The notes below the pieces were generated by a model that worked only from the letters and a program-made list of their open reading frames with translations, did no database searches and was not told where the DNA came from. A DNA stretch of 64,000 bases, from assembly GCA_030141605.1 (NCBI GenBank), contig JAQGDQ010000726.1:1-64000 (forward strand), in the 5' to 3' direction. Made by a program: the position numbers and the translations under genes. This document shows positions 1-11,660 of the stretch, piece by piece. Every line of letters begins with the position of its first letter. Positions within the stretch are counted from its first letter, which is position 1. The DNA is from Tubiluchus corallicola. Its lineage: Eukaryota > Priapulida > Priapulimorpha > Priapulimorphida > Tubiluchidae.

Positions 1-1660
1 TAAGACAGTCTAGTATTATAAAATTTAATACTTTCATTAAACAATGATTCCAAAGATTTTCCTTATTGCTTCAGTATATGATCATACCATTATTTTTGAA
101 GATTTTGGCTTACGGTTGTTTAAAAATGGAGAGTACCCCAAGACACGTTATGTTTGTTTAATAAAAGTATTAAATCTTTAAAGTATACCATTCTACATAT
201 TTTATAGTAAATAATATAGTAAAAAAAAAGTTTGAAAAATGTTTTTGCACTTATAAAATATCTTGCAATTTGCATTGTCGTGAAAGTAGACAACATAAAC
301 TAGACGGAAGATATAAATAATGTACATGTGATTAATTTCGGGCAGAAGTGACAATGGGACAAATTCATATGTTTTCATTTTCACAGGCAAACTTAATTAA
401 TACAATAAATTATGTCTCTGAGCCAAATTAAGATAATAGATCAAGTTAGTAGAAAATATTAAGTAAAGTTTATTAATATGAAAAAGTAACAGTTCGAAAG
501 TTAGATAAAAACAATTTTCTAGCCAACATTTAGAACAGCAAAATTTAATAGCACAAGAAAACCCTCCACATTCGTCTTGAAATTTATTACTTCTTACATC
601 TGCCTTTTTGCATGCAGGCTTGCGTCGTCAGTAATGTTGTATAAAACTTGTAAATTTAAACTCTCACGACGACAGCTAGTCCTAACAATTTTAATAGTAG
701 GTCGTTTGAAAAAAGTTTGAAAAAAAGTCGGAGCATTCTTAGCACACCTGCTACTAGCCAAGTAAAGTTCTAAATTACTGTATCATGTCAATGAGATTAA
801 AACTACTTTTCCTGGTTAGTGAGTGGCGCACCCTAAATTGGAAGGAACATTTTAAATTACTATTTCTAGTTACATAAGTCTCAACAGCAGATAAGAGAAA
901 TACTAAGTAATATAGATTTGCATGGAAAGTTTTTGGGACATAATTTAACATTGCTTTTTCTTCCCCTGATTTACGTTTGCATGGTGTCATCATATAACAG
1001 TATTGCAGGAGATTTAAAATGAAAACAAAAATTCCTTTCCACGCGCATCTGATATTTGCATAAAATTGTTGTAAGGTAATAAAATTATTTAAGAAAATTT
1101 TCTGAAACCTACTCCAGATGCCCCTTTTCTTGTTCTTTGTGGAGTTTTTTTGGATCATCTTTCTGAATCCGACCAGCTACATCAGTCCAGCAGCTGATAA
1201 TTCCATCCTAGTGACCGGGTTTTACTCGTCAAATTCCCGTTGATTTGTTTTGAAATCGGTGCGTCTTTCGTCTCGACACTCTCCACTGTATATATACGTG
1301 TTTGGTTAATTTTGCGTTTTTGAGAGATTTTGCATGCTTTAAACGAAGGACATTAGGCAATGCCAATCCCGATCTGTAAATAGATAGGTGCCATGCTACG
1401 CTCTACTGCTTCTCGTTTTGACAAAGCCCCTGCAATAGAACGTAGTCAAAACACTTTTGCTGATGCAATACTTCATGTCAGAGGATTTGAATTTAAAAAT
1501 AGCTAAGATCCAGTCCTGCCACACGTTATCACCAAGTACTGGGTACTTTCTTGCTGTGTGTCTTATTAAGTGTAAAAATAAAATTTCTTTGTTGAACAAA
1601 AAGTTTAAATTGAATAATGAATAATATTAAATAATGATAATTCACAAATGTTGTAATTAT
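1..1660. other. AT-rich non-coding stretch
   Basis: I see no convincing exon, RNA gene or repeat unit here. The open frames are short, AT-driven and lack coding texture. A slightly GC-richer patch at about 1,185-1,290 carries no domain I recognise. Confidence 0.5.
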
Positions 1661-1704
1661 TACGATTTAAATAGCTAAATGTTTAAATGTCTTATTTTGT
1701 GGAC

Positions 1705-2019
1705 GGCTGCTGCACCAGCAGCAGCAGCAACAACAACAGCAACAAGAATGACAACAACAACACCAACAAGAACGACAACAACAACAACAACAGCAGCAAC
1801 AAGAACGACGACAACAACAGCAACAAGAACGACAACAACAACAACAACAACAGCAACAACAGCAACAAAAACAACAATGACAACAACAACAGCAGGAGCA
1901 ACAGCAACAACAACAGCAGCAACAACAGCAACAAGAACGACAACAACAACGACGACGACGACAACAACAACAACAACAACAACGAAAACGACAACAACAG
2001 CAACAGCAGCAACAGCAGC

Positions 2020-2050
<31 letters not shown>

Positions 2051-2105
2051 GCAACAGCAACAAGAACAACAACAACAACGACGACGACGACGACAACAAC
2101 AACAA
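1705..2105. repeat. CAA/CAG/CGA trinucleotide microsatellite
   Basis: About 400 bp of imperfect (CAA)n interspersed with CAG, CGA and GAA. All frames give low-complexity homopolymeric peptides (Thr, Asn or Gln on plus, Cys or Leu on minus). The Gln frame is interrupted by TGA codons, so it is not a good polyglutamine exon. I treat it as a microsatellite. Confidence 0.9.
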
Positions 2106-3093
2106 TTGTTCAAGCTATAAAAAATGTCAGCTGTCTGTCCATCTTTAAAAAATGTACAAGCAGCTCTTATTAGACTTTTTGATCACTATATCAAACCTTT
2201 TTATCAAGGTTTTTTGTCATCTGTTTTCAACAACTTACAAGCTTGAGTAATAATATACTCATTGATTCCAATTTGTACATGTATGGTGTACACCTCTATT
2301 AAACTGTTGCCTCTTCCACAAATGCATAGTGAATGTTTGAAATCACTTCAGTACTTCAGATTATATCAACAACACCCAATATAACACTTTCTAACAATCA
2401 GCTACATGCTATCAGTAAATATTATTTTCCCTGAAATTCAGGTGGGTAATATAAACTTCTCCAGAACCATCTCAACGTGTGTGCTTTCTTGTGTATAATT
2501 TGTTTCGGAACTTTTCCTTTAATTTAGTTTCGAAATTATGCTTTGCCAGGTTCGGCATTCCTCTATAATGAATCTTAGGACCACAGCATTCTTTCCTCAG
2601 TTTGCTATGCAATATATACAAAATTTCTTTCTTATTTTCAGGTTTCAGCTAAAATTTAAAGATACGTTATCTGATTCACAGCCGTTAAACAGTAAAAATA
2701 CCAAATATAAAAATAATTGATGAAATTTATTCATTTTGCCTACATGTTGAATGTTGAATGTATATGTCTTTGTTTACATGCATTTGTATATATGTATATC
2801 TATTTGTGTTTTGTATATTATATTGTAGAAATTTATATTACTTAATTACTATGATACATTGTTCTCTAAACTGTAACATTATACAAAAAGCACAAACAGT
2901 AAACATTTAACAAGGAGAATAATTCTAAATACATAACAATAAGAATTTATTTTATATAAATTTTGTTAAAAATATGTTGTACAAAATTTTAGGAATCAAA
3001 GATATAATCTGCTTTTTAGAAAGTGACACTCATAGCAGAAATGATGAGGCAATTTTTTCTTGAAAATTATAAAACAGTACCTAAAAGTTCTTT

Positions 3094-3099
3094 TTTATT
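3094..3099 (-). terminator. AATAAA polyadenylation signal of protease A
   Basis: AATAAA on the minus strand lies about 20 bases past the stop codon of the protease. The matching signal is present at the same place in copy B (15,115-15,120). Confidence 0.5.
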
Positions 3100-3118
3100 A
3101 TTTACTTTGATTTTTTGT

Positions 3119-6100
3119 TCATTTAATCATTAAAAAACTCGTAGACAATATTGTAATTATAGAGATCGCTGTTGTGTCATGTCCAAGAGCTCCGTCAGAT
3201 ATTACAGGGGCGCCAAAACTTTCGTCTCCAAACTCATACCTTGAAAAAGCCTGCTCAATATCAATCCATGCTAAATAATAGCTAATTTTTGCTCCAAAAA
3301 CTGCTGAATTTTCATCAAGTATTGGCTGACCATTCTCATCCCTTTCACGAAAAGTAGAGCCACGAAGAATGCCAACAACTTCCAGAGTTAGAGGGTTTAA
3401 TAAAAACGGTCCACCAGAATCGCCCTACAGAAAGAATATAAATAAATAATAAATAAATATTATATATGTGCTTATATTTATGCATGCAGACACTACACAC
3501 TTACACTCACAGTAGTGTGTATGTGTATGCACACACTCACCGCTTCTTATGTGTGTGCGTGCATTCGTGAGTGTGTGTGTGTATGTGTGCGTGCGTGCAT
3601 GCGCGCGCATGGCGTGGCGTGTGTGTGTGTGTGTGCACATACAATTGCGCGTGTGTGTGCGTACATTTGTGTATGTGTGTGTGTGCGTACATTTGCGTGT
3701 GTGTGCGTGTGTGTGCGTGTGTGTGCGTGTGTGTGCGTGTGTGCGTGTGCGCGTGCGCGTGCGTGTGCGTGCGTGCGTGTGTGTGTGCGGTGTGTGTGTG
3801 TGTGTGTGTGTGTGTGTGACAAAAGGGGCCATTAGGGTGGGGGGGGGTATTCGCCCTAGGGCCCCAATTAGAACAAAGACTGACGGCTCCAATGAGATGA
3901 GACGACACCAGATCAGGTTCTTTCATTTGATATGCAGATGATGGTGCCTAGGTTCAATTGCAGGTTCAATTATCTGGCTAATTATTGATAGCAGCTACCT
4001 AAAATTTTTTTAGCAATACTACACTTGCCCTTCAGAATTGGCCAAGACTAACTTCGTGAATAATTTTGCAATTGTTTGTTGTTGTATTTTTTTCAGTAAT
4101 AGAAACAAAATTGCTGCCGTTATTGTTGTTGGATTTTGCTTCAGTAATAGAAACTAAACCACTGCCATTCTTCTTGTATTTCAGTAGTAAAGACAACATT
4201 ACTACCATGTTTTTCAATAATATTTTAATCCAGTAAAAATTTTAGGATTGTACATCTGGTATGTCTTTCCCTCAACAAACTAATGTCACTTTACCCACAA
4301 ATAATGTAAATTACCCAATGAGATCAAATTTAATGAACTAAAATTTCTCATTTTGCTGAATCTTACGCCATTCATGTATTTTATAAGAATTAGTCTACTA
4401 TGGTTATTACTTACCGGGCCACAAATACGTCCTCGGTGGTATGCACAGACGAAAAGCTTTGGGTCATAAGGGCTGCAGTGACCCCGATCAGTAACTACGA
4501 AGTAAGCCTTCTTCAAACGATCTTGTAGTTTGTTTGGTCTGTCTGAAATATTCGTATTGGTGTCAGCTACATTTCCCTACTGCTAATGTAGTTCAATTCA
4601 ATCTGCCTAATAGAGTACGACTAATAAATACAGCAAATGTGAAGACAATACAGCTCTCTGTGAATCATAACACCTGGAGGATGACAAATTCTACAGCACT
4701 AAAATTGGTTTTCACAAGAAATTTATCTATTTGATTAATTGCAAGTCTTTGAATAGTGAAATTATAAGAAACATTGCATACCACTCCATATATCTGTTCC
4801 CCATCCTACAAGAGTAATTACTCGGTTTATGTAACTAATTCTGTCAGATATAGGCAGTTTTGCAGGTCGAATATATTCGCTGAACTCAACAAGTTGGTTT
4901 AATCGCAGAAAAGCAATATCATTGTTAGGCTCATCAAATCCTTCATGAATTTTGTAATGGTGAACCTGCAATAACAAAAACAACTAAAATGGACACTTGC
5001 ATATATTTCGATCTAGCCTGTCATTAGATATCAGAAAAAATCACTAAATATCAAATCCAGCCAAAAGTGACTGCAACGAAATTGGGGAAAGAGGTGCAAA
5101 AACATCCTTCATTAAACTGCTGTTTGGTGCTTCACCAGAGGAGAGGGGTTCGAACTTGCAGGAAAAAATAATTGTGGGGCTAATACTTGTCTCAAGGAGT
5201 TAAAACATAAACAATAAAACACTGTTGAAATGAATCAAAGCCACAGGAAATGAAAACCGGAAATCTCTGTAAGTAATTTTGTAAGAGTAAAAGCAACAAG
5301 CAAACAAACCTAAATCCTATCACAACTTAACCTGTGAAACACAATATTATTTGCATTGTTTGTATGCCTTAGAGTAACTGATTAAATTAGCAGGATTTTC
5401 TAGAGGACTAAAAAACAGAGAAATAATCAGAAAATTGTCCCGATAGAAAGTCATCACGACCTGACTGCAGATGTCACTTCAAAGCACAGCAAGTGTAGAC
5501 CGTCTCTGTAATATTATAACATTCCCAAACTTACGCACACGTAAAAGTCAGAATGAAAACTAATTAGATGGAAACAAAGGGTGTGTAAATTCTTGCGCAT
5601 GAGAGATGAGATATATGTAGAAATTAGCTTCATGTAAATCTGAGGATTACTTCCAACTGAAACGTTCTCAAGGTTACAAGGAAAAAATGTTAACATCATG
5701 CTATATATGGTGTTGACAGCCAAAGATACATATCTCAACAAAAGACATCAAGATATTACTAAACCCTTCATATTATAGTATGTGATGGAAGGTGAAACTT
5801 ACATAGCGTTCTGCTCTTGAGTGATTTAAATAGATGCTCCCAAGAAGTACCTGAATGTGTCGCCCTGGTGCTATGTGACTGCAAAAGAATTATAACTGCA
5901 TGTAAGCAATTGTAAACCTCATATTTTAAATACTTCAATTCAACTACAATTGCACCTTGGATTTCTCACTCTGAAAAACGATAAAGCTTGAATTGCTACA
6001 AGTAATAAAATTAGTTGCTGAAAACACCTTGTACAAAAGCGACCTCTAGAATATTGATTAATGGAGGAAGCAGTATGACGTACAAACACTTCTGTACACG

Positions 6101-8363
6101 TCTCTGGTATTTTTGTGTGACTTTAATAGCTGTTATGCAAATGGTAACAGAAATAAAAATCTATACAAATTTATATGAAAAGACTGTCTGCAGATATATA
6201 TTTTATTTTAAGTGCTATGTAGTACACACCACCTTATAGCATGAATACTTACTCTTTAAAAGTGTGAGCTGTTGCAAGAACATGTCTGTCATCGATAAGC
6301 ACTCCTCCAGCAAAAACGGGAATACCAGGCTTCTCAGGCAAAGGAGGACGAAATATCCTGACCTTCAATAATGCATAATTGTTACTACACATTGAGAGCT
6401 TACGGGTTGCATTTCTGCACCAACAAAAGACGTTAAATTAACTCCTTATGGACGGGTACATGCATTTACCAATTATCTGTGACGGGCAAAAACAGTGCCT
6501 TATTAACTTTAGGCTCTCCAAATTCAACAAAGTTTGGAAAAGCAACAACTAACGTACAAGTAAATTATATCAAAACAAAATAAGTTCATTTCCTTTCTTC
6601 TTTTTCTAAATTTTTGCAGCACCCGGGAATGTATTCACAGAATGTAACAGCAGCTTGTGTTGTTCAGTTTTGCAAGCTGACTTGGTGTTTCTTTTACATA
6701 ATCAACTCGCAGCCAATCCTTAAAGCTTATCAGCAATTGAAATGCCTATAAACTAGCATGCACTTATTTTTTGTATGTTATTACATGAAAAATTACATGC
6801 ATTGTATGTTTTTTTAAATTTGGAAAGAATTCACGGTATGATCAGACTAGAATTACAGTTAATTTCGCTTAATCGAACAGTAACCTAACTGTTGCTGTTC
6901 CATTCTGTACTTTTCACCTGATAGCTGCCAACAGTGAAAAATCCATTGCCATTTCAGAACTTGAACGATCCAGCAAGTAAATAAATGTGCACTGTAATTA
7001 TATATCGAGCTACTTGCTGGGGATCCTGGCGGTCACTTCAACAGTGCACTGAGCGGCATTATAATTAGCTGCATCCAGCGTAGGACAGACCCACCTGTAA
7101 CTAGCTGTTACATTGTGGTACACAAGTTTCGTAGCACCGTTATGATGGGGGAAGTCAAAACTACACAAATATTCGACGTCGTGAAGGAGATGCAAAGTAA
7201 GAAATCTTGACTCTGGTGTTCAAAATCATAATTCAATTTTTGTCTTTAGAACTTCTCAATGCACTTTTTGAAACCACAAAAAGTGGTTTATTGCAGTAGT
7301 AACTACATTATTGTCATTACTTTAACCCGAACAATTTGATTATAAAAAAATAACCTTTGTTGCCCCTGCCCAAGAAAATTGGTCAGACCGTGAACAAAAA
7401 TACGGCCTTGCCAGCTTTAGATCCTGATTATGTGTTACCATTCTAGCATCATGTTAAAATTGAAAAATGAAGTAAAATAGAAAAAGTGGAAAAAGTTACT
7501 TTTTGAACAACAACAAAGTTGACAACATACCATGAATGGAAATTCCCCTTCTTCTGCATTTTCTCCACCATGAAGTCTAGGTTCAGCCGACAACTCTGTA
7601 ACAAGTGTTGTACTTTAATTATAAATAAATGGCGAAAAAGCAAATTTGTGCTTTCCAGTATCATTACATTTTGTAAATAAGTCATTAATTTGACATCCGT
7701 GAAGCCACATTAGTTAATATTTGTTCCAGATTGCAAGGTTTATAATGTACTCAGTCCAAGTTGCAATGTTTATTATATACTTAATCCAAGTTGCAAGGTT
7801 TATAACATACTTAATCCAAGTTGCAAGGTTTATAATGTACTCAATCCAAGTTGCAAGGTTTATTATATACTTAATCCAAGTTGCAAGGTTTATAATGTAC
7901 TCAATCCAAGTTGCAAGGTTGATAATATACTCAATCAAGACATTTTCTGCTTTGACAACACTTTAATGATGTCTTGTCTCCTCATCCATATGAGATGATT
8001 AGAGTAAAATGATGGAGAAATGTTTCATTTCGCAATTTTAATGCAAATTTAAGGCAAGGTTAAGATTAATTGTTATTAATTGTTGCAATTTTAACTATGT
8101 CTAACCTGTTTCATTTGAACCTGGAGTAATCGTGGAAGATGAAACTGCTACAGACAGACATGTGTCAATGCAGATCCAAGTGGTAAACAAGACCAAAAGT
8201 GTAGTCGCAATACAAGGTTCTGTAGGTACTAATGAATGAAATTGCTGAAAAATGTTAATGTCAAAGAGTAAACGATAAAATAGTAGTTGTAGTTGATGAT
8301 CTAAAGAATCTCAAAAAATAGCAAAAATTACTACTTTTAATTATTGTAGAATTTTACTGCCAT
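3119..8363 (-). CDS. Trypsin-fold (S1) serine protease, copy A, eight exons
   Basis: Exons on minus: 8363-8358, 8244-8106, 7595-7531, 6362-6253, 5878-5803, 4965-4782, 4542-4415 and 3424-3119. All join in frame with GT..AG introns to 337 residues. The start is an ATG in good context (AAGATGG) encoding only Met-Ala before intron 1. A hydrophobic secretion signal follows at about residues 14-38. A chymotrypsin-type N-terminus follows R55 ([15 protein letters not shown]). The triad is His103 (VLATAHTF), Asp148 (NNDIAFLRL) and Ser239 (GDSGGP), the last opening the final exon. GWGT is at about 186-189. The Cys next to the catalytic His is absent, and the last exon has no Cys, so only the 216-226 pair looks conserved. 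The C-terminus is hydrophobic and resembles a GPI-attachment signal. S1 family membership is firm. Substrate is unknown, and the trypsin-type pocket Asp is not evident. Confidence 0.85.
3510..3818. repeat. GT/GTGC microsatellite in last intron of protease A
   Basis: A degenerate (GT)n with interspersed GC steps. It sits just upstream (minus strand) of the last protease exon. The equivalent intron positions of the other two units have only a short remnant (11,280-11,345 and 15,590-15,635). Confidence 0.9.
7000..7225 (-). CDS. Exon-like ORF inside protease A intron 3
   Basis: Minus-strand reading from about 7,216 to 7,014 is open and coding-like. It can start after an AG at the phase-appropriate position and ends next to a possible donor (AA|GTAGCT). 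The peptide has three Cys, an N-glycosylation sequon and ends [12 protein letters not shown]. It resembles a small extracellular beta-sandwich fragment, but I cannot name the family. It lies between protease exons 3 and 4, which splice directly to each other in a sensible trypsin alignment. It is therefore an alternative exon, a nested relic or chance. Copy B retains the flanks in frame with a shifted middle. Confidence 0.3.
7730..7940. repeat. 30-bp minisatellite, about 7 units (copy A)
   Basis: Tandem units of about CAAGTTGCAAGGTTTATAAT plus ten bases, period 30, lying in intron 2 of protease A. The same array in copy B has about 16 units. Confidence 0.95.
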
Positions 8364-8763
8364 CTTAAAAATTGTGCTTGTGAAATACTGAAGGTCTTAC
8401 AGTACTCGTGCTGTTCTCTTTCAGGTTTCGTTGCTCAGTTGCATTTAGTTTGTTGTCATAAAAATATTTATAAATTTGCAAATTTATTAAAAGTGGTAAA
8501 TGAAAATGAAATGATGAACATTCGACATAAAAATAAATATGTTTTTTGAACTAAATTATAGAAAAATACGTCAATTTTATCATACAGACCCATTAAGCCA
8601 GATTATAGGAGCAAATAAAATGATCCAATAATGTAAAATCAATATAAAAAAGTTACAGTATTAATTTTATTTTATTTTTTTAAAAAACACCGCCTGCAAT
8701 TTAGTTATTCTGGTATCAAATATCCAAAAATAGGCCTCTCATAAACTATAAAATTTTTGATAA

Positions 8764-9305
8764 AACTTTCTTATTTTCGGAATATAAGTAATGTAGGTGG
8801 TGTATGGATGGTTTTATAAATACAAGTGCCTTTGGTGATTGAGCATAAACATCAAATTATTAAACTCGCGTGTTGAATAAAGTAGTATGAAGTCCAATGT
8901 AACATTAGCATGATCGCGTAGCTTTATTGTAGCACACACATGTAGCAATAATATGTCTTGACATTCAGCTGAAATCTTGCAGAGAGAAATTATACAGGAA
9001 CACAAGAGTAAAGTTCAGAGTCTCCATGGTCAGCTGCCTTCTTTCAGACCTTTATGTACAGATTCCAGTTCCTAAATTGATGTAGACTATTTTAGTCAAT
9101 GTTACAGAATTATAGATAACTTTCCCGAGCAACGGGTCGTGCCCTGACCTGTCAGCTTGGAAACGTCTTTTTGCAGATTTGTCACCATGATAATGTCTCC
9201 TGTTGGCTGAGCAAGTTCAACTGAATATTGACTGGTCCAGTTGGAGTCACATTTTGTTCTTGAAATGATAAAGCGACACACATTCTCACAAACTCGCTCA
9301 CTGTA
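8764..9305 (-). CDS. Cys-rich exon-like island upstream of protease A
   Basis: Minus-strand reading below a CAG acceptor at about 9,305 is open. It encodes a peptide with a C-x3-C pattern (VCENVCRF), a third Cys (TKCDSNWT) and VELAQPTGDIIMVT. It is almost identical to the copy B island at 22,050-22,230, but the two diverge after IIMVT. In copy A the frame continues through a different tail. Further down, both copies share another short open stretch and an AATAAA, so this may be the 3' end of a small secreted gene lying 5' of the protease. No known family was recognised. Confidence 0.35.
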
Positions 9306-9754
9306 ACTGGTTACAGCACGTAAATAAATGAAAAACGGGGAAATATTGGTACTAGTAAGTTTCGTACAGCTAGGTAAATTTTGTCCTGGTAATTTTGGTA
9401 CGAGGAAATTTTAGAAGCAGAAAAAGTTGCTAACGCACCAATCCATTTAAGAGAACGAAAGCTGGTAGCCCCTTGCTTGATTGGTGATCAAATCTAGCAT
9501 AACTGAATGTTAGAAGCTATCTCTGTATTGGCCAAGTTTAATATTCCTTTCGTGATTATATTTTTGATATAATAAATGATTAATCTATGTTCGGGCAGTA
9601 AGACAGCAATACGAATTTTGGAAATAATTATGATGATAATGACGATGTTAACAACGTATGGTGGTGCTGATGGTGATGACGATGACAATGATGATGATGA
9701 TTGAAGTAGTCGTTGTGGTGGTGGTGGTGGAGATATCTTACTCGCATACCTAAA

Positions 9755-9990
9755 GGTTTGCCTGTACATGCCCTGAATTCAAGTCACAGCGTCCCATGAA
9801 AGTCACGCAGCAACCTCGCCAGTTCTGGGCTAGCAATGTTAACTATAGTACGAGTAGGAAGAGGCATGCCATCACTGGCACTGTTAAGGTTTGCCTGTAC
9901 ATGCCCTGGATTAAACAAACTCGCCTGTACTGGATGAGCAATGTTATCATTGGCAAGGTTTGCCTTTATGCCGGAATTGGCCCATAAAAT
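9755..9990. repeat. Partial 133-bp repeat (copy A)
   Basis: About 1.8 units of the repeat that is expanded in copy B at 22,670-23,480, sharing the GTTAAGGTTTGCCTGTACAT core. It is preceded by a GAT/GGT microsatellite (about 9,625-9,735). Confidence 0.8.
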
Positions 9991-10533
9991 CGGCCAAAAC
10001 TGGGTAACTATTGACATCACAAAATAATGTAATTTTAAACAGCAAAAATCTTATGCTAGAGCAAAAGTTAAAGTACAGTGCTACTGTAAGTTATTCAAAA
10101 TGTTGTACAAAAGCTAGGCATGTTCTTGGATAAAAAATCAAATTTCAAAAGTGCCGCTGAGCTCACGCATAAGCTATATAACGTGCCTAGTTCGACAGAA
10201 ACTAACACATCTGAACTGATAGGTACAGCTCCTGTTTCTGTGTAATGTGTTTCCGAAATTGTATTCGCTTGTCCCCGTCTAAGTAACGAATGGCGAAATA
10301 CGTGTAATATCGAAAAACTAGTGGCGCGAATTCAAAATTGTGTTTGTGGTTTAATAATTCTTTCACATAAGCCATTTTTGAAAAATTGTATGTTTCTTCT
10401 CAAGACTTCGAAAAGTAGATTGTTGTGACATACAGTTTAATATTGGGTCCAGTCTTACTTTAAGCAATAATAGACGCCAGTTGTCATCTGTTCATTATTT
10501 TTTATTATTTAAAATAATTTAACAAAGACTAAC

Positions 10534-10659
10534 CATTGTGATCTGAGCAGTTATTAATGAGACTGCTGTAGGTAAACGTGTCAAACCAAAACCGCGTTGT
10601 CCACACTGAAAAAGCTGTAGCCAATGGATATATTTAAGCACACAGTCTTAACAGCATTT
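10534..10659 (-). pseudogene. Frameshifted counterpart of the 24,090-24,216 exon
   Basis: Flanked by an acceptor (TTTTTAG) and a donor (ATG|GTTAGT) identical to copy B, but one base shorter (an A-run of four, not five). The frame that is open in copy B (NAVKTVCLNISIGYSFF...) hits TGA here after about 26 codons. The A-copy Cys-rich gene is therefore probably broken, unless B carries the insertion. Confidence 0.5.
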
Positions 10660-10815
10660 CTAAAAATAGAAAAGTTTAGAAAGTTGTAAATGCACTACGA
10701 AATTTGTAGAACACACATCAGCAAAATGTTTGTTATTATCACATGTCCAAGTTCTAGAACGAACAAAAATTCGAAGTTAACACGCGATTGTGAAGAATTG
10801 TTCTAAAACTTTTCA

Positions 10816-11160
10816 TTATTTTTCCAGTGCAAAGTGCATCACAACAAGAACAGCCATCTCTAAGCATTCTATGAATGCAACAAGGATGGAATAGTTCACT
10901 GCTGTGGAAGTACTTGTAATTTTTACAAACATAGATGTTACTGGGGCGACAAAACCTTCGTCTTCAAACTCATACCTTGAAAAAGCCTGCTCTATATCAA
11001 TCCATGCTAAATAATAGCTAATTTTTGGTCCAACAACCGCTGAATTTTCATCATTTATTGGCTGACCGTTCTCATCCCGATGACGAAAAGTAGCGCCACT
11101 ATAAATGCCAACAACTTCCAGAGTTAGTGGGTTTAATAAAAACGGTCCACCAGAATCGCC
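10816..11160 (-). pseudogene. Orphan protease terminal exon with chimeric tail
   Basis: From an intact acceptor (CTGTAG) at 11,161 the minus strand reads [11 protein letters not shown] and follows the protease last exon closely until about position 10,932. There the copies recombined. The frame stays open across the junction into sequence that upstream of copy B encodes the Cys-rich island, now read in another frame. This gives a hydrophobic tail (...NYSILVAFIECLEMAVLVV) and a TAA at 10,816, for 114 codons in total. No other protease exons belong to this unit. It could only be used as an alternative terminal exon of protease B, which lies upstream on the same strand. Otherwise it is a relic. 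Confidence 0.7.
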
Positions 11161-11660
11161 CTACAGAAAGAATATAAGTAATAATAAATAAATATTATAT
11201 ATGTGCTTATATTTATGCATGCAGGCACTACACACTTATACTCATATTAGTGTGTATAAGTATGCACACACTCACCGCTTCCTATGAGTATTAGTTTGTA
11301 TGTGTCTGCAGGCATGTGTATGCGTGTGTACATTTGTGTGTGTGATATTTTTAGTAATAAATCTTCATACATATTAATACATTCAAAACTTCCATGTCAT
11401 AATTACAGGTGTATTTTTAACAAATGATTAGAAAGATCTAAATGTTGTGTGTTTATTAAAAAGATACAGCTTTACAGATTGTGTGCGGTTATCAATTGAT
11501 ATGCCAATTATGCAGATCATGTTTTATAAACATGTCGCCAATTTCTTCACATTAGAGAAGCTTACCCGTCCAGTGTTGCACCTAATTTCACACGTATTCT
11601 TAGTGAAATTTCACTTTTTTAATACAAAGCGAGTTTATTAGTAGTTTATATTACACTTTG
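10932..11660. repeat. Truncated third protease unit
   Basis: This contains the last exon plus part of the last intron, matching 15,217-15,800 up to the bases around TTGTTTTCAGAA. Unrelated sequence follows it. Confidence 0.8.

Larger units (their letters stand above)
2622..10930. repeat. Segmental duplication copy A (protease unit)
   Basis: From about 2,622 to 10,930 the sequence is collinear and highly similar to 14,643-24,487. The similarity covers exons, introns and intergenic sequence, so this is a genomic duplication, not just related genes. Copy A has a long GT-rich tract at about 3,510-3,818 in the last intron. It has fewer units of the 30-bp and 133-bp minisatellites than copy B. The right edge joins directly to a third, truncated unit. 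Confidence 0.9.

Noticed and set aside
1667-2173. Long overlapping frames (poly-Thr, poly-Asn, poly-Cys, poly-Leu)
   Set aside because: These come from the trinucleotide repeat. The Gln frame has stops and no splice context.
3425-3941. His/Thr- and Cys/Val-rich frames on both strands
   Set aside because: They are products of the GT microsatellite inside a protease intron.
5514-5741. Minus-strand ORF of 75 codons conserved in copy B
   Set aside because: It lies in a protease intron and is conserved only because the whole intron was duplicated. It has indels that break frame in B.
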